Shown here: positions 8,621 to 17,887 of the stretch, in pieces | How positions within the stretch are numbered: the first letter of the stretch is position 1 | How the letters are laid out: each line of letters opens with the position of its first letter | Assembly: GCF_020097155.1 (NCBI RefSeq) | Contig: NZ_CP083691.1 | Coordinates: 2,480,001-2,544,000 of the forward strand | Direction: 5' to 3' | Length of the DNA: 64,000 nucleotides | DNA from: Micrococcus porci | GTDB lineage: Bacteria; Actinomycetota; Actinomycetes; Actinomycetales; Micrococcaceae | The notes under the pieces: generated by a model | Databases searched by the model: none | Seen by the model: the letters and a program-made list of their open reading frames with translations, nothing else | What the model was told of the DNA's origin: nothing | Position numbers and translations under genes: made by a program

Positions 8621-8633
8621 GTCGGGGGCGTGC

Positions 8634-9788
8634 TCAGCGCACGCCGTGGGCGTCCTCGCGGGCCCAGCGCAGGCGGGTGGCCTCCAGCTGGGCGCGGCGG
8701 TCCTGGGACATCTCCCGGCGACGCCGGGTGGGGGCGCCCGCCACGAGGGCGGCGATGATCCCGATCAGGGCCAGCACGGCCACCGCGACGGCGGCGTCCA
8801 CCCAGAACTGGGCGGGGTACAGGCGGATCAGCGGGTCGGAGACGGAGAACGTCCACGTGCCCTCGGCGAAGAACAGCGAGTGGAACCCCGCGAAGAAGCC
8901 CTGCCAGCCGGTGGCGGCCATGGCGGCCAGCACCACGATGACGACCAGCAGCCCGAGGGCGCCGGCGAACAGCGCGCGACGCACCCCTCCGGGGCTCGTG
9001 CGGCGCAGGTAGAGCGCCAGCAGCAGGCAGGCCAGGCCCAGCAGCACCAGGACGGCGGTGGCGATCCACATGACCGTCTTGACGTCGGTCATGTGGGAGA
9101 CCGCCGCCTCGGAGAGCAGCGGCTTCCCCTGGAAGGTCAGCTCGGAGAGGTACCGGGGCCCCGCCAGGTTGTGCAGGTAGTCCAGGCCCGCCGACCCGTA
9201 GGTCATGCGGTCCGCGGTGCTGAACCCGTAGGGGTCCGCCGGGAACCCGGGCCGGTGGTACTCCAGCCAGAGGAACAGCGGGGTGGCCACCAGGCGCACC
9301 GCCCCCAGCAGGAGCACCAGCGGCGCGAGCACCGCCAGCAGCACCTGGGCCAGCCGCGGGCCGGCCTTGGGCAGCCGGGCCCGCTCCTCCGGGGTGCGGG
9401 TGTCGGCGGCCGCCGGGGCGGAGGCCGGGACGGTGGCGTCCGAGGGGTACCGGTCCGCGCCCCAGGGGGACGCGGGCGACGGCGCCGGAGCGGGCGCCGG
9501 GCGGGAGGCCGTGATGTCCTCCCCGGCGACGCCGTGGGCGGCGCCCGCCGCGCGGGAGCCGGCCCCGGAGCGGCCTGCCCCGGTGCCGGCCCCGGCGGCG
9601 GCGGCCGCGAGCTCGTCCCGGTCGAAGGCCAGGGTGCGCTGGGCCCCGTGTTCCTCCGTGGTGCGGGGCAGCGCCTGGGTGGGCTGGGCGTCGTCGTCCT
9701 CGACGAACGCGCCGTAGTCCAGGCCGGACTCGAAGTCCGAGGACCCGGAGCCGGCGCCGTCGGAGCGCCCGGGGGTGTGGGAAGCCAT
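8634..9788 (-). CDS. DUF1461 / TIGR01906 family integral membrane protein
   Basis: 384 aa. The first ~145 residues are a hydrophilic, Pro/Ala-rich cytosolic tail. Then comes a membrane domain with about five helices, starting near VLLAVLAPLVLLLGAVRLV. The extracytoplasmic segment with LTFQGKPLLSEAAVSHMTDVK and the FFAGFHSLFFAEGTWTF / DPLIRLYPAQFW blocks match what I recall of TIGR01906 proteins. Function is unknown in the family. The ATG at 9788 has a good Shine-Dalgarno site (ggagagga). The long N-terminal tail is larger than in most family members. Confidence 0.75.
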   Translation of the reverse strand: MASHTPGRSDGAGSGSSDFESGLDYGAFVEDDDAQPTQALPRTTEEHGAQRTLAFDRDELAAAAAGAGTGAGRSGAGSRAAGAAHGVAGEDITASRPAPAPAPSPASPWGADRYPSDATVPASAPAAADTRTPEERARLPKAGPRLAQVLLAVLAPLVLLLGAVRLVATPLFLWLEYHRPGFPADPYGFSTADRMTYGSAGLDYLHNLAGPRYLSELTFQGKPLLSEAAVSHMTDVKTVMWIATAVLVLLGLACLLLALYLRRTSPGGVRRALFAGALGLLVVIVVLAAMAATGWQGFFAGFHSLFFAEGTWTFSVSDPLIRLYPAQFWVDAAVAVAVLALIGIIAALVAGAPTRRRREMSQDRRAQLEATRLRWAREDAHGVR

Positions 9789-9828
9789 GATGTCCTCTCC
9801 TGCCGTGCGCCCCGGGGGGCGCGGCGAC

Positions 9829-11388
<1,560 letters not shown>

Positions 11389-11395
11389 GCGCCCC

Positions 11396-11401
11396 AGCCT
11401 A
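11396..11401 (-). promoter_or_regulatory. -10 box of ahcY (leaderless)
   Basis: TAGGCT on the minus strand, seven bases from ATG 11388. Confidence 0.6.
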
Positions 11402-11443
11402 CCGAGGCGCCCGACGCCGAAGCGGCCGGGTCGACCGCGGGCG

Positions 11444-11728
11444 TCACCCGGCGGTGCCCTCGACGGGGTCCGTCACGAGGCGGAGGGCGGGGTGCGTCGG
11501 CGCGGCAACGCCCGGCGCGGCGGGCGCCGCCGGGGCCAGGCGCAGCACCTCCCAGCCGCGGGGGGCCGTGGTGCGGGCCGCGTGGGCGGCGCAGAGGTCG
11601 TAGGCGTGGGGCTCGGCGCGCTGGGCGAGGGGCCCGATGACCACCTGGGACCCGGCGTAGTTGTACGTCAGGGTCGCCTCGGCGGGCTCCTGGCATCCGG
11701 TCTTGCTGCAGCGTCGCATGGCTCCCAC
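11444..11728 (-). CDS. DUF3499 family protein, probable zinc-binding
   Basis: 94 aa from GTG 11728 (91 aa from the in-frame ATG 11719). The N-terminus [19 protein letters not shown] and the later [11 protein letters not shown] supply a Cys-x4-Cys ... Cys-x2-His set that could hold one zinc ion. The family is actinobacterial and has no known function (Rv3258c in M. tuberculosis). GTG 11728 is favoured because TAGGGT lies eight bases upstream; ATG 11719 is the homology-typical alternative. Divergent from the Rv3259-like gene, an arrangement kept in mycobacteria. Confidence 0.85.
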   Translation of the reverse strand: MGAMRRCSKTGCQEPAEATLTYNYAGSQVVIGPLAQRAEPHAYDLCAAHAARTTAPRGWEVLRLAPAAPAAPGVAAPTHPALRLVTDPVEGTAG

Positions 11729-11736
11729 GGCAGACA

Positions 11737-11760
11737 ACCCTACTCGGCCCGGCCTAGCAT
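11737..11760. promoter_or_regulatory. Back-to-back -10 boxes of DUF3499 and the Rv3259-like gene
   Basis: TAGGGT on the minus strand (11737-11742, gap 8 to GTG 11728) and TAGCAT on the plus strand (11755-11760, gap 7 to ATG 11768). The two start codons are 39 bases apart. Confidence 0.55.
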
Positions 11761-11767
11761 GGCCCGC

Positions 11768-12262
11768 ATGCCCGCCGACCCCCTCGCCCCGCTCCCCCCT
11801 CTGCCGCCGGCGCGCCGGGACGGGCGCGGGCCCCGGCCGGGCCTGCGCCGGGACGTGCGGGGGCGCGGCCTGCGCCACCCGCTGCCGTTCGGCGCGCGCG
11901 CCGGGCGCGGCCGCGCGGACGCCCTGATGGACGCCGTGGAGAAGGCCGTGGACCGGCTCGCCGGGCTGCAGGCTCCCGGCTTGCGGCGGGTCGCCGCGCG
12001 CCTGGAGCGCATCCCGGACCGCCTCGACGAGCGTCTCGCCCTGCAGCGGGCGCGGGCCGTCGCCGACGAGGAGGGGCTGTTCGGGCGGGCCGAGCGCGAC
12101 GGCGCCGACGGTGTCGTGATCACCCTGTTCGAGCGTCCCCTCACCGAGTCCGCTGACCCCGCCGACCTCGAGGAGGCGGTCTACGCCGTCGCCCTCAGCC
12201 GGTGCGCCGCGGCGCTCGGGGTGGATCCGCAGGTGCTGGACCCCTCATGGGGCCGGGCCTGA
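11768..12262 (+). CDS. Metallopeptidase-like family protein (Rv3259 type)
   Basis: 164 aa. It matches the actinobacterial family next to DUF3499 and whiB2 (Rv3259): an RGRGLRHPLPF-like N-terminus, a helical segment beginning ADALMDAVEKAVDRLAGL, an IPDR motif, then VVITLFERPLTESADP and a C-terminal VALSRCAAALGVDPQVLDP. Databases label this family metallopeptidase, but I see no HExxH zinc motif; the corresponding stretch reads LEEAVYAVALSRCAAAL, so peptidase activity should not be assumed. The ATG at 11768 follows TAGCAT by seven bases, pointing to a leaderless message. It converges on whiB2. Confidence 0.75.
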   Translation: MPADPLAPLPPLPPARRDGRGPRPGLRRDVRGRGLRHPLPFGARAGRGRADALMDAVEKAVDRLAGLQAPGLRRVAARLERIPDRLDERLALQRARAVADEEGLFGRAERDGADGVVITLFERPLTESADPADLEEAVYAVALSRCAAALGVDPQVLDPSWGRA

Positions 12263-12297
12263 GAGGTCCGTCCTCCGACAGGGGCGTCAGGGAGCGG

Positions 12298-12843
12298 TCA
12301 GCCGCGCTCGCGGCGCAGGCGGCGGCGTTCCCGCTCGGACAGGCCGCCCCAAATGCCGAAGCGCTCGTCGTTGGCCATGGCGTAGTCGAGGCACTCGCGG
12401 CGCACGTCGCACGCGGCGCAGACCTTCTTGGCGTCCCGCGTGGAGCCGCCCTTCTCCGGGAAGAACGCCTCGGGGTCGGTCTGGGCGCACAGGGCGTCCA
12501 CCTGCCAGGCGAGCTCGCCCTCCGCGGGCTCCATGACGACGCCGGGCACCGGCTGCCACGCGTCCGGGACGAGGGCGTCGTCCACAGCGGGGGCCTCGGC
12601 CGGGCGCGGCACCAGGGCGGTGACGGTCGCGGCGGGGGTGCCCGCGTCGTCGAGGTCGTGGGCGGCGAGGAACGCGGTGGCCTGGTCCTCGAGGGACTCG
12701 GCGGCCAGACCGGCCGTGGCGCGGCCGCCGGCGGTGGGGTCGGCGGGGTCCAGGAACCAGTCGGTGGGCACGCCACGGGAGCGCGAGGCGGCGGGGGCGC
12801 GCTCCGCCCGTGCGACGTCCTCGACTCGCTGCGTGTTCTGCAT
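12298..12843 (-). CDS. whiB2: WhiB2 (WhmD/WhiB-type) iron-sulfur transcription regulator
   Basis: 181 aa. WhiB proteins carry a redox-sensitive 4Fe-4S cluster on four cysteines and regulate transcription with the main sigma factor; the WhiB2/WhmD branch controls septation. The C-terminal domain (from about residue 105) has the four cysteines in DALCAQTDPEAFF and KKVCAACDVRRECLDYA, the GIWGG turn and a basic tail, RERRRLRRERG. Position next to DUF3499 and the Rv3259-like gene supports WhiB2. The first ~100 residues are an acidic, low-complexity extension that the short mycobacterial proteins largely lack. The start ATG 12843 has a Shine-Dalgarno site (gggagagg). A 16-bp AT-rich palindrome lies 43 bases upstream. 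Confidence 0.9.
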   Translation of the reverse strand: MQNTQRVEDVARAERAPAASRSRGVPTDWFLDPADPTAGGRATAGLAAESLEDQATAFLAAHDLDDAGTPAATVTALVPRPAEAPAVDDALVPDAWQPVPGVVMEPAEGELAWQVDALCAQTDPEAFFPEKGGSTRDAKKVCAACDVRRECLDYAMANDERFGIWGGLSERERRRLRRERG

Positions 12844-12885
12844 GACGGCCTCTCCCGTTTCGCTCGTCCGACTGCCGCGGTCAAC

Positions 12886-12901
12886 ATTACACGGATGTAA
12901 T
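12886..12901. promoter_or_regulatory. Palindromic putative operator in the whiB2 promoter region
   Basis: ATTACA-cgga-TGTAAT, a perfect 6+6 inverted repeat, conspicuous for its A/T content in this GC-rich sequence. It lies between divergent whiB2 and the TIGR03089 gene. A hexamer TAATGT within it on the minus strand could also serve as the whiB2 -10 box, so repression by promoter occlusion is plausible. The binding protein is unknown. Confidence 0.5.
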
Positions 12902-12950
12902 TCGCCCCAGCCATGCCGCGGGGACGTCACCGGATGGGCAGACTGGGGGC

Positions 12951-13640
12951 ATGGTCTCCCTCTCCGCGCCCCGCCCCGACGGTCCCCTCGTGACCCGCCT
13001 CGCCTCCTCGCCCCGGCCCGCCCTGGTGCAGGAGCCGGCCCCGGCGGGCGAGGCCGCGGGCGCGGCCCACGGCGCCGTGGACCAGCGCATCGAGCTCTCC
13101 GGATCGGTCACCGTGAACTGGGCGGCCAAGGCCGCGGGCCTCCTGCTGGACGAGGGGGTGGCCCCCGGGGACGCCGTGCTCCTGGACCTCCCCGACCACT
13201 GGCTCTCCCGCGCCCTCGCGCTCGGCGTGCTCTGCGCCGGGGCCCGTCCGGCGTTCGTCGCCGGCCCGGCGGACCGCGCTCAGGAGGCCCCCGACGACGC
13301 CGCCGCCGTGCTCACCGACCGCCCGGAGCACTGGGACGACCCCGTCCTGACCGTGGTGGCCGTCCGCCTGCCGCGCGGGATCGAGCCGGACTTCGGCGAC
13401 GACGACGCCGGCGACCCGTCCGTCGTGGACCTCGCCGCGGAGATCCGCGCCCAGCCGGACGCCTTGCCCGGCCGCGTCGACCACGTCACCGTGGACGCGG
13501 TCCCCGCCGACCCCGCGGACGCCGCCGGCCCGCTGACGGAGGGGGGCGTCGGCGTCGGGCGGGCACGCCTGGACGCCCCCGCGCTGCGGGCCAGCCTCGA
13601 GGCGTGGGACGCGGGCCGGGCGGCGCACGTCCCGGCCTGA
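12951..13640 (+). CDS. TIGR03089 family protein (truncated acyl-CoA-synthetase-like)
   Basis: 229 aa. The sequence SGSVTVNWAAKAAGLLLDEG followed by GDAVLLDLPDHWLSRALALGVLCAGARPAF resembles only the N-terminal part of AMP-dependent synthetases, without the adenylation P-loop or the C-terminal lid, as in the actinobacterial TIGR03089 family. Catalysis is therefore unlikely. The ATG at 12951 follows CAGACT by six bases, a weak -10 match suggesting a leaderless start. It lies divergent from whiB2 and convergent with gtrA. Confidence 0.75.
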   Translation: MVSLSAPRPDGPLVTRLASSPRPALVQEPAPAGEAAGAAHGAVDQRIELSGSVTVNWAAKAAGLLLDEGVAPGDAVLLDLPDHWLSRALALGVLCAGARPAFVAGPADRAQEAPDDAAAVLTDRPEHWDDPVLTVVAVRLPRGIEPDFGDDDAGDPSVVDLAAEIRAQPDALPGRVDHVTVDAVPADPADAAGPLTEGGVGVGRARLDAPALRASLEAWDAGRAAHVPA

Positions 13641-13648
13641 GCCGGGAT

Positions 13649-13670
13649 CACCGCCCGGGACCCGGCGGTG
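13649..13670. terminator. Short hairpin between convergent genes
   Basis: Seven-bp arms (caccgcc / ggcggtg) with an 8-nt loop between genes ending at 13640 and 13680. A weak terminator candidate. Confidence 0.45.
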
Positions 13671-13679
13671 CTGCAGCGC

Positions 13680-14258
13680 TCAGGCGGAGCCATCCTCCAC
13701 GTCGTGCCGGGGGTGGCGGTGCTGCAGGCCGGGCACATGCTCATCGTGCGCGTGGAGCACGGGCAGCTGGCCCGTGATCACGGCGATGTCGTTCTCGAAG
13801 CCGGGCTCCTCGTCCAGCTCCTCCTTGAACACCCAGAAGCGGTAGGCGAAGTAGCGGAACACCGTGCCGAAGAACAGGCCGATCACGTTGCCCGCGATGA
13901 ACAGGCCGTTCGGATCCGTGACGCCCATGCCGTACTGGGCGATCGCCACACAGCCCGCCTGGATGCCCAGGCCCACCGCGTTCATCACCAGGAACATCAC
14001 CAGCTCGCGCACCACGTTGTTCTGGCGCTTGTCCCGGAACGTCCAGTACCGGTTGGCCACCCAGCTGAAGATCGTCGCCACGACGCCGGCACAGATCTTG
14101 GCCTTGACGTTGGAGCCCTCGAGGGGGCCGTGCATCAGCCACCAGAACACCGCGGAGTCGACCACGAACGCCGCGGCGCCGACGGTGCCGAACTTGGCGA
14201 CCTCGCGCCACAGCATGCTGACGAGGCCGGTGAACCGGTGCCAGAGATCGGTCGGCAT
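13680..14258 (-). CDS. GtrA family membrane protein
   Basis: 192 aa. GtrA-like proteins have four membrane helices and are thought to help flip or present lipid-linked sugars during cell-surface glycan synthesis. The four hydrophobic segments are visible around VGAAAFVVDSAVFWWLM, AGVVATIFSWVANRYWTF, VMFLVMNAVGLGIQAG and FIAGNVIGLFFGTVFRYFAY; the NRYWTFRD and FRYFAYRFWVF blocks are family hallmarks. A ~40-residue charged, His-rich tail follows. The ATG at 14258 has the Shine-Dalgarno-like gaggtg. A TACAGT hexamer (14320-14325, minus strand) is a probable -10 box. It is divergent from purK, as in mycobacteria (Rv3277/Rv3276c). Confidence 0.88.
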   Translation of the reverse strand: MPTDLWHRFTGLVSMLWREVAKFGTVGAAAFVVDSAVFWWLMHGPLEGSNVKAKICAGVVATIFSWVANRYWTFRDKRQNNVVRELVMFLVMNAVGLGIQAGCVAIAQYGMGVTDPNGLFIAGNVIGLFFGTVFRYFAYRFWVFKEELDEEPGFENDIAVITGQLPVLHAHDEHVPGLQHRHPRHDVEDGSA

Positions 14259-14319
14259 GGGCGGGAGCACCTCGGATCGGGGGACGGGGAAGGAGGGGTG
14301 GCCCTCACGGGCTGGGAAC

Positions 14320-14325
14320 ACTGTA
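14320..14325 (-). promoter_or_regulatory. Probable -10 box of gtrA
   Basis: TACAGT on the minus strand, giving a leader of about 55 nt that contains the gaggtg ribosome-binding site. Confidence 0.4.
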
Positions 14326-14401
14326 GTCCGACCCCCGTGCCGGGGCGGACGCCGCGGCCGACGTCCAAGGGCACAGTGAGGGAGCTCCCAGCCTGGGCCA
14401 C

Positions 14402-14407
14402 TAGCCT
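14402..14407 (+). promoter_or_regulatory. -10 box of the purK operon (leaderless)
   Basis: TAGCCT, six bases before GTG 14414. Confidence 0.55.
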
Positions 14408-14413
14408 GGACGG

Positions 14414-15613
14414 GTGACTTCCCTTCGACTCGGTGTGATCGGCGGCGGCCAGCTGGCCCGGATGATGGCGGGCCCGGCCGCGGAGCTGGGCGTGCCCTTC
14501 CGCGTGCTCGCGGAGGCCCCGGACGCCTCGGCGGCCCAGGTGGCCCCCCACATGGTGGGCGACCACGCCTCCCTGGAGGACCTGCGCGCGTTCGCGGCCA
14601 CGGTGGACGTGGTGACCTTCGACCACGAGCACGTCCCCACGGAGCACCTGCGCACCCTCGAGGCCGCGGGCGTGGCGGTGCGGCCCGGCCCGGACGCCCT
14701 GCAGTACGCGCAGGACAAGCTGCTCATGCGCGGCCTGGTGGAGCGCCTCGGCCTGCCCAACCCGGCGTGGGCGCCGGTGTCCTCCTTGGAGGAGGTGATC
14801 GCGTTCGGCGACGAGCACGGCTGGCCCATGATCCTCAAGACGGCCCGCGGCGGCTACGACGGCAAGGGCGTCCTCAAGGTGGACTCCGCCGACGACGCGC
14901 GGTCCGGTGCCGCCGACGGCACGCTCGGCACGTGGCTGGGCGCGGGCATCGCGCCGCTGCTGGCGGAAGCCATGGTGCCGTTCGCCCGCGAGCTCTCCGC
15001 CCAGGTCGCCCGCCGCCCCTCCGGCGAGGTCGCGGCGTACCCCGTGGTGGCCTCCCTGCAGACGCAGGGGGTGTGCGACGTCGTCACCGCCCCTGCCCCG
15101 GACCTCGCCCCCGCGGTGGCCGAGGCCGCGTCCGGCGCGGCCGTGCGGATCGCCGAGGAGCTGGACGTGACGGGCATGCTCGCCGTGGAGCTCTTCGAGA
15201 CCCCCGGCACCGACGCCGGGTTCCAGGTCAACGAGCTCGCCATGCGCCCGCACAACTCCGGCCACTGGTCGATGGACGGGGCCGTGACCGGCCAGTTCGA
15301 GCAGCACGTCCGCGCCGTCCTCGACATGCCGCTGGGCGGCACCGCCCCGCGCGGGGACGGCACCGTGATGAAGAACGTCCTCGGCGGCGCCCACGAGGAC
15401 CTGCACTCCGGCTTCTCCGAGGCCCTGGCCGCGCACCCCGAGGCCAAGGTCCATGTGTACGGCAAGGGCGTGCGCCCCGGCCGCAAGGTGGGCCACGTCA
15501 ACGTGGTGGCCGAGCACGGCCTCTCCCTCGCGGACGCCGAGCGCATCGCCGAGTCCACGGCCGCCGTCCTGCGCGACGCCACCGCCCCCTCCGCACCGAC
15601 CCCGAAGGCCTGA
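14414..15613 (+). CDS. purK: N5-carboxyaminoimidazole ribonucleotide synthase
   Basis: 399 aa. Uses ATP and bicarbonate to carboxylate aminoimidazole ribonucleotide in purine synthesis; PurE takes its product. The N-terminal [20 protein letters not shown], the [12 protein letters not shown] segment, the ATP-grasp residues in [15 protein letters not shown] and the [16 protein letters not shown] metal/substrate region are clear. GTG 14414 is chosen from the TAGCCT box six bases upstream. purE follows after two bases, so the genes are cotranscribed and probably translationally coupled. Confidence 0.96.
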   Translation: MTSLRLGVIGGGQLARMMAGPAAELGVPFRVLAEAPDASAAQVAPHMVGDHASLEDLRAFAATVDVVTFDHEHVPTEHLRTLEAAGVAVRPGPDALQYAQDKLLMRGLVERLGLPNPAWAPVSSLEEVIAFGDEHGWPMILKTARGGYDGKGVLKVDSADDARSGAADGTLGTWLGAGIAPLLAEAMVPFARELSAQVARRPSGEVAAYPVVASLQTQGVCDVVTAPAPDLAPAVAEAASGAAVRIAEELDVTGMLAVELFETPGTDAGFQVNELAMRPHNSGHWSMDGAVTGQFEQHVRAVLDMPLGGTAPRGDGTVMKNVLGGAHEDLHSGFSEALAAHPEAKVHVYGKGVRPGRKVGHVNVVAEHGLSLADAERIAESTAAVLRDATAPSAPTPKA

Positions 15614-15615
15614 GC

Positions 15616-16194
15616 ATGACCGCCGAGCAGACCACCCAGCCGACCTCCGACGCCCCCTGCACCCGCCCCCTCCAGGAGGAGGCGCCCGTCGTCTCCGTGG
15701 TGATGGGCTCGGACTCCGACTGGCCCGTGATGGGCCAGGCCGTGGAGGCGCTGCGGGAGCTGGGCGTGCCGGTGGAAGTCGGCGTCGTGTCCGCGCACCG
15801 CATGCCGCACGAGATGGTGGACTTCGGTGCGCGCGCCCACGAGCGCGGGATCCGCGTGATCGTCGCCGGCGCCGGCGGCGCCGCGCATCTGCCGGGCATG
15901 CTCGCCGCGGTGACGCCGCTGCCGGTGATCGGCGTGCCGGTGAAGCTCAGGTCCCTCGACGGGCTCGACTCCCTGCTGTCCATCGTGCAGATGCCCGCGG
16001 GAGTGCCGGTCGCCACGGTCTCCGTGGACGGCGCCCGCAACGCCGGCCTGCTCGCGGCCCGCATCCTGGCGGCCGGCACGGACGACGGGGCCGCCCACCT
16101 CCGCGCGGCCCTCCAGGACGTCGCGGCCGGCCTGAACGCGCAGGCCCGGGCGAAGGGAGCCCGCCTCCACGAGCGCGCCGCCGACGGGGCCTGA
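15616..16194 (+). CDS. purE: N5-carboxyaminoimidazole ribonucleotide mutase
   Basis: 192 aa. Moves the carboxyl group of N5-CAIR to carbon 4, yielding CAIR. The class I PurE motifs [23 protein letters not shown] and [12 protein letters not shown] are present, along with the C-terminal [15 protein letters not shown]. About 25 residues precede the usual start. The stop of purK and the ATG are arranged as TGAGCATG, the same 8-base junction found between purE and the next gene. Confidence 0.97.
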   Translation: MTAEQTTQPTSDAPCTRPLQEEAPVVSVVMGSDSDWPVMGQAVEALRELGVPVEVGVVSAHRMPHEMVDFGARAHERGIRVIVAGAGGAAHLPGMLAAVTPLPVIGVPVKLRSLDGLDSLLSIVQMPAGVPVATVSVDGARNAGLLAARILAAGTDDGAAHLRAALQDVAAGLNAQARAKGARLHERAADGA

Positions 16195-16196
16195 GC

Positions 16197-17864
16197 ATGC
16201 CCGCCTCCGCCGCGTCGAGCCCCGTCCTCACCCGGGACCCCGTCCGCGACCCGCGTCAGGCCACCGGGCCCGAGCGGCGGCGTCGCGCGGGGATCCTCCT
16301 CCTGCTGACCCTGCTGGTGCCCGGCGGGGCCCAGGCGGTGGCGGGCAGCCGGCGGTGGGGCCGGATCGCGCTGCGGGTGACGCTCGCGGTGTGGGCCGCG
16401 GTGCTGCTGGCCCTCGTCCTCGCGCTGACCGCCCGGGCGGCACTGGTCTCCGTGCTGGCGAACCCCGTGGTGCTGGTGCTGCTGGGCGTGGTGCTCGTCA
16501 CCCTGGCGATCGGCTGGGGCCTGCTCTGGGTGGACACCTTCCGCCTGATCCGCGTGCACCTGCTCGGCCCACGCGCCCGGGCCGCCACGGCGGCGGCCAC
16601 GGTGGTGGCCCTCGTGGTCACCTCGGGCGGCCTGGGCTACACCGCGTGGATGACGCAGTCCGGCCGCGGGGCGCTCGGCTCGATCTTCGGGAGCGGCCCG
16701 GCCATCGAGGCTGCGGACGGCCGGTACAACATCCTCGTCATGGGCGGCGACGCCGGCGAGGACCGCGTGGGCCTGCGTCCGGACTCCATGCACGTCGCGT
16801 CCGTCGACGCCGAGACCGGGGCCGTCACCCTGTTCTCCCTGCCCCGCAACCTGCAGAACGCCCCCTTCACCCCCGACTCCCCCCTGTGGCAGGCCTACCC
16901 GAACGGCTTCGACTGCGGGGACGACTGCATCCTCAACGCCCTGTACATGGACGTCGAGGAGAAGCACAAGGACCTCTACCCGGATGCCGAGCACCCCGGC
17001 GCGGAGGCCATGATGGACGCCGCCGGCGGCGTGCTCGGCCTGGAGATCACCGGCTACGCGATGATGGACATGGCCGGCTTCGCGCAGCTGGTGGACGCCA
17101 TGGGCGGGGTGGACGTCGTCTCCGGCGGCTACGTCACGCACCGCGGTGCGCGCCCGGACGGCACGTGGGGGGACATCTGGTGGGAGCCGGGCACCCACCA
17201 CTTCGGCGGCGACGACGCGCTGGCGTTCGCCCGCTCGCGCAAGTTCGCCACGGACTACGCCCGCATCCGCCGCCAGCAGTGCATGCAGGCGGCCATGCTC
17301 CAGCAGTTCACCCCGGCCACGGTGCTGACCCGGTTCGAGGGCATCGTCTCCGCGGGCACGCAGATCGTCACCACGAACGTGCCGCAGAGCCAGCTGGGAA
17401 CCTTCGTCGACCTCGCGGACCGCTCGCGGGGCTACCGGATGGCCCGCCTGACCATCGGCGCCCCCGACTTCGGCACCGCCAACGACCGCTTCACCACCCG
17501 CCCGGACTACGACCTGGTGCACCGGCGCGTGGCCGAGCTGCTGGACGAGGAGCCGACGAAGGCCGGTTCGGCATCCACGGCCGCCCCGGCGGCCTCCCCG
17601 GGCGCGACGCCCCTCCTGGCCCTCACCGCCGCGATCCCGGCCCCGCTCCTGGTGGCCGAGGCGTCGCCGGCCGCCACGGGCACCGGCGGGACCACGCGGC
17701 CCGGCGTCGACCCGGACGACCCCTCCACCTGGCCCTCCGCGCCCACGGGGCCGAACGGGGAGCCGTACTCCGCGATGGAGCTGATGCGGATCCAGGACGC
17801 GGGCGATGAGGCCCAGCTCGTCCGGATCGCCTCCACCAACGACCTCTGCGCCCCGGGCGGGTGA
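16197..17864 (+). CDS. LytR-CpsA-Psr (LCP) family glycopolymer transferase
   Basis: 555 aa. LCP enzymes attach undecaprenyl-linked glycopolymers (teichuronic acid, arabinogalactan or similar) to peptidoglycan outside the membrane. There are about four hydrophobic segments in residues 28-155, more than the single anchor of most LCP proteins. The LCP domain follows with NILVMGGDAGEDRVGLRPDSM, FSLPRNL (key arginine) and ALAFARSRKFATDYARIRRQQ. A Pro/Ala/Thr-rich tail follows. It is the third gene of the purK-purE operon, two bases after purE. M. luteus is known for teichuronic acid, so that is the likely cargo, but this is inference. Confidence 0.88.
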   Translation: MPASAASSPVLTRDPVRDPRQATGPERRRRAGILLLLTLLVPGGAQAVAGSRRWGRIALRVTLAVWAAVLLALVLALTARAALVSVLANPVVLVLLGVVLVTLAIGWGLLWVDTFRLIRVHLLGPRARAATAAATVVALVVTSGGLGYTAWMTQSGRGALGSIFGSGPAIEAADGRYNILVMGGDAGEDRVGLRPDSMHVASVDAETGAVTLFSLPRNLQNAPFTPDSPLWQAYPNGFDCGDDCILNALYMDVEEKHKDLYPDAEHPGAEAMMDAAGGVLGLEITGYAMMDMAGFAQLVDAMGGVDVVSGGYVTHRGARPDGTWGDIWWEPGTHHFGGDDALAFARSRKFATDYARIRRQQCMQAAMLQQFTPATVLTRFEGIVSAGTQIVTTNVPQSQLGTFVDLADRSRGYRMARLTIGAPDFGTANDRFTTRPDYDLVHRRVAELLDEEPTKAGSASTAAPAASPGATPLLALTAAIPAPLLVAEASPAATGTGGTTRPGVDPDDPSTWPSAPTGPNGEPYSAMELMRIQDAGDEAQLVRIASTNDLCAPGG

Positions 17865-17875
17865 CGCCGTTGCCC

Positions 17876-17881
17876 TAGGCT
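17876..17881 (+). promoter_or_regulatory. -10 box of manA (leaderless)
   Basis: TAGGCT, six bases before ATG 17888; it lies only 11 bases past the upstream stop codon. Confidence 0.6.
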
Positions 17882-17887
17882 GGGCGC

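Noticed and set aside
5473..9069. 1198-codon open frame on the minus strand over the acyl-CoA synthetase and old yellow enzyme
   Set aside because: Mirror of two well-recognised plus-strand genes; no motif in its translation.
11389..11401. SAM or SAH riboswitch before ahcY
   Set aside because: The -10 box is seven bases from the ATG, leaving no leader to fold.
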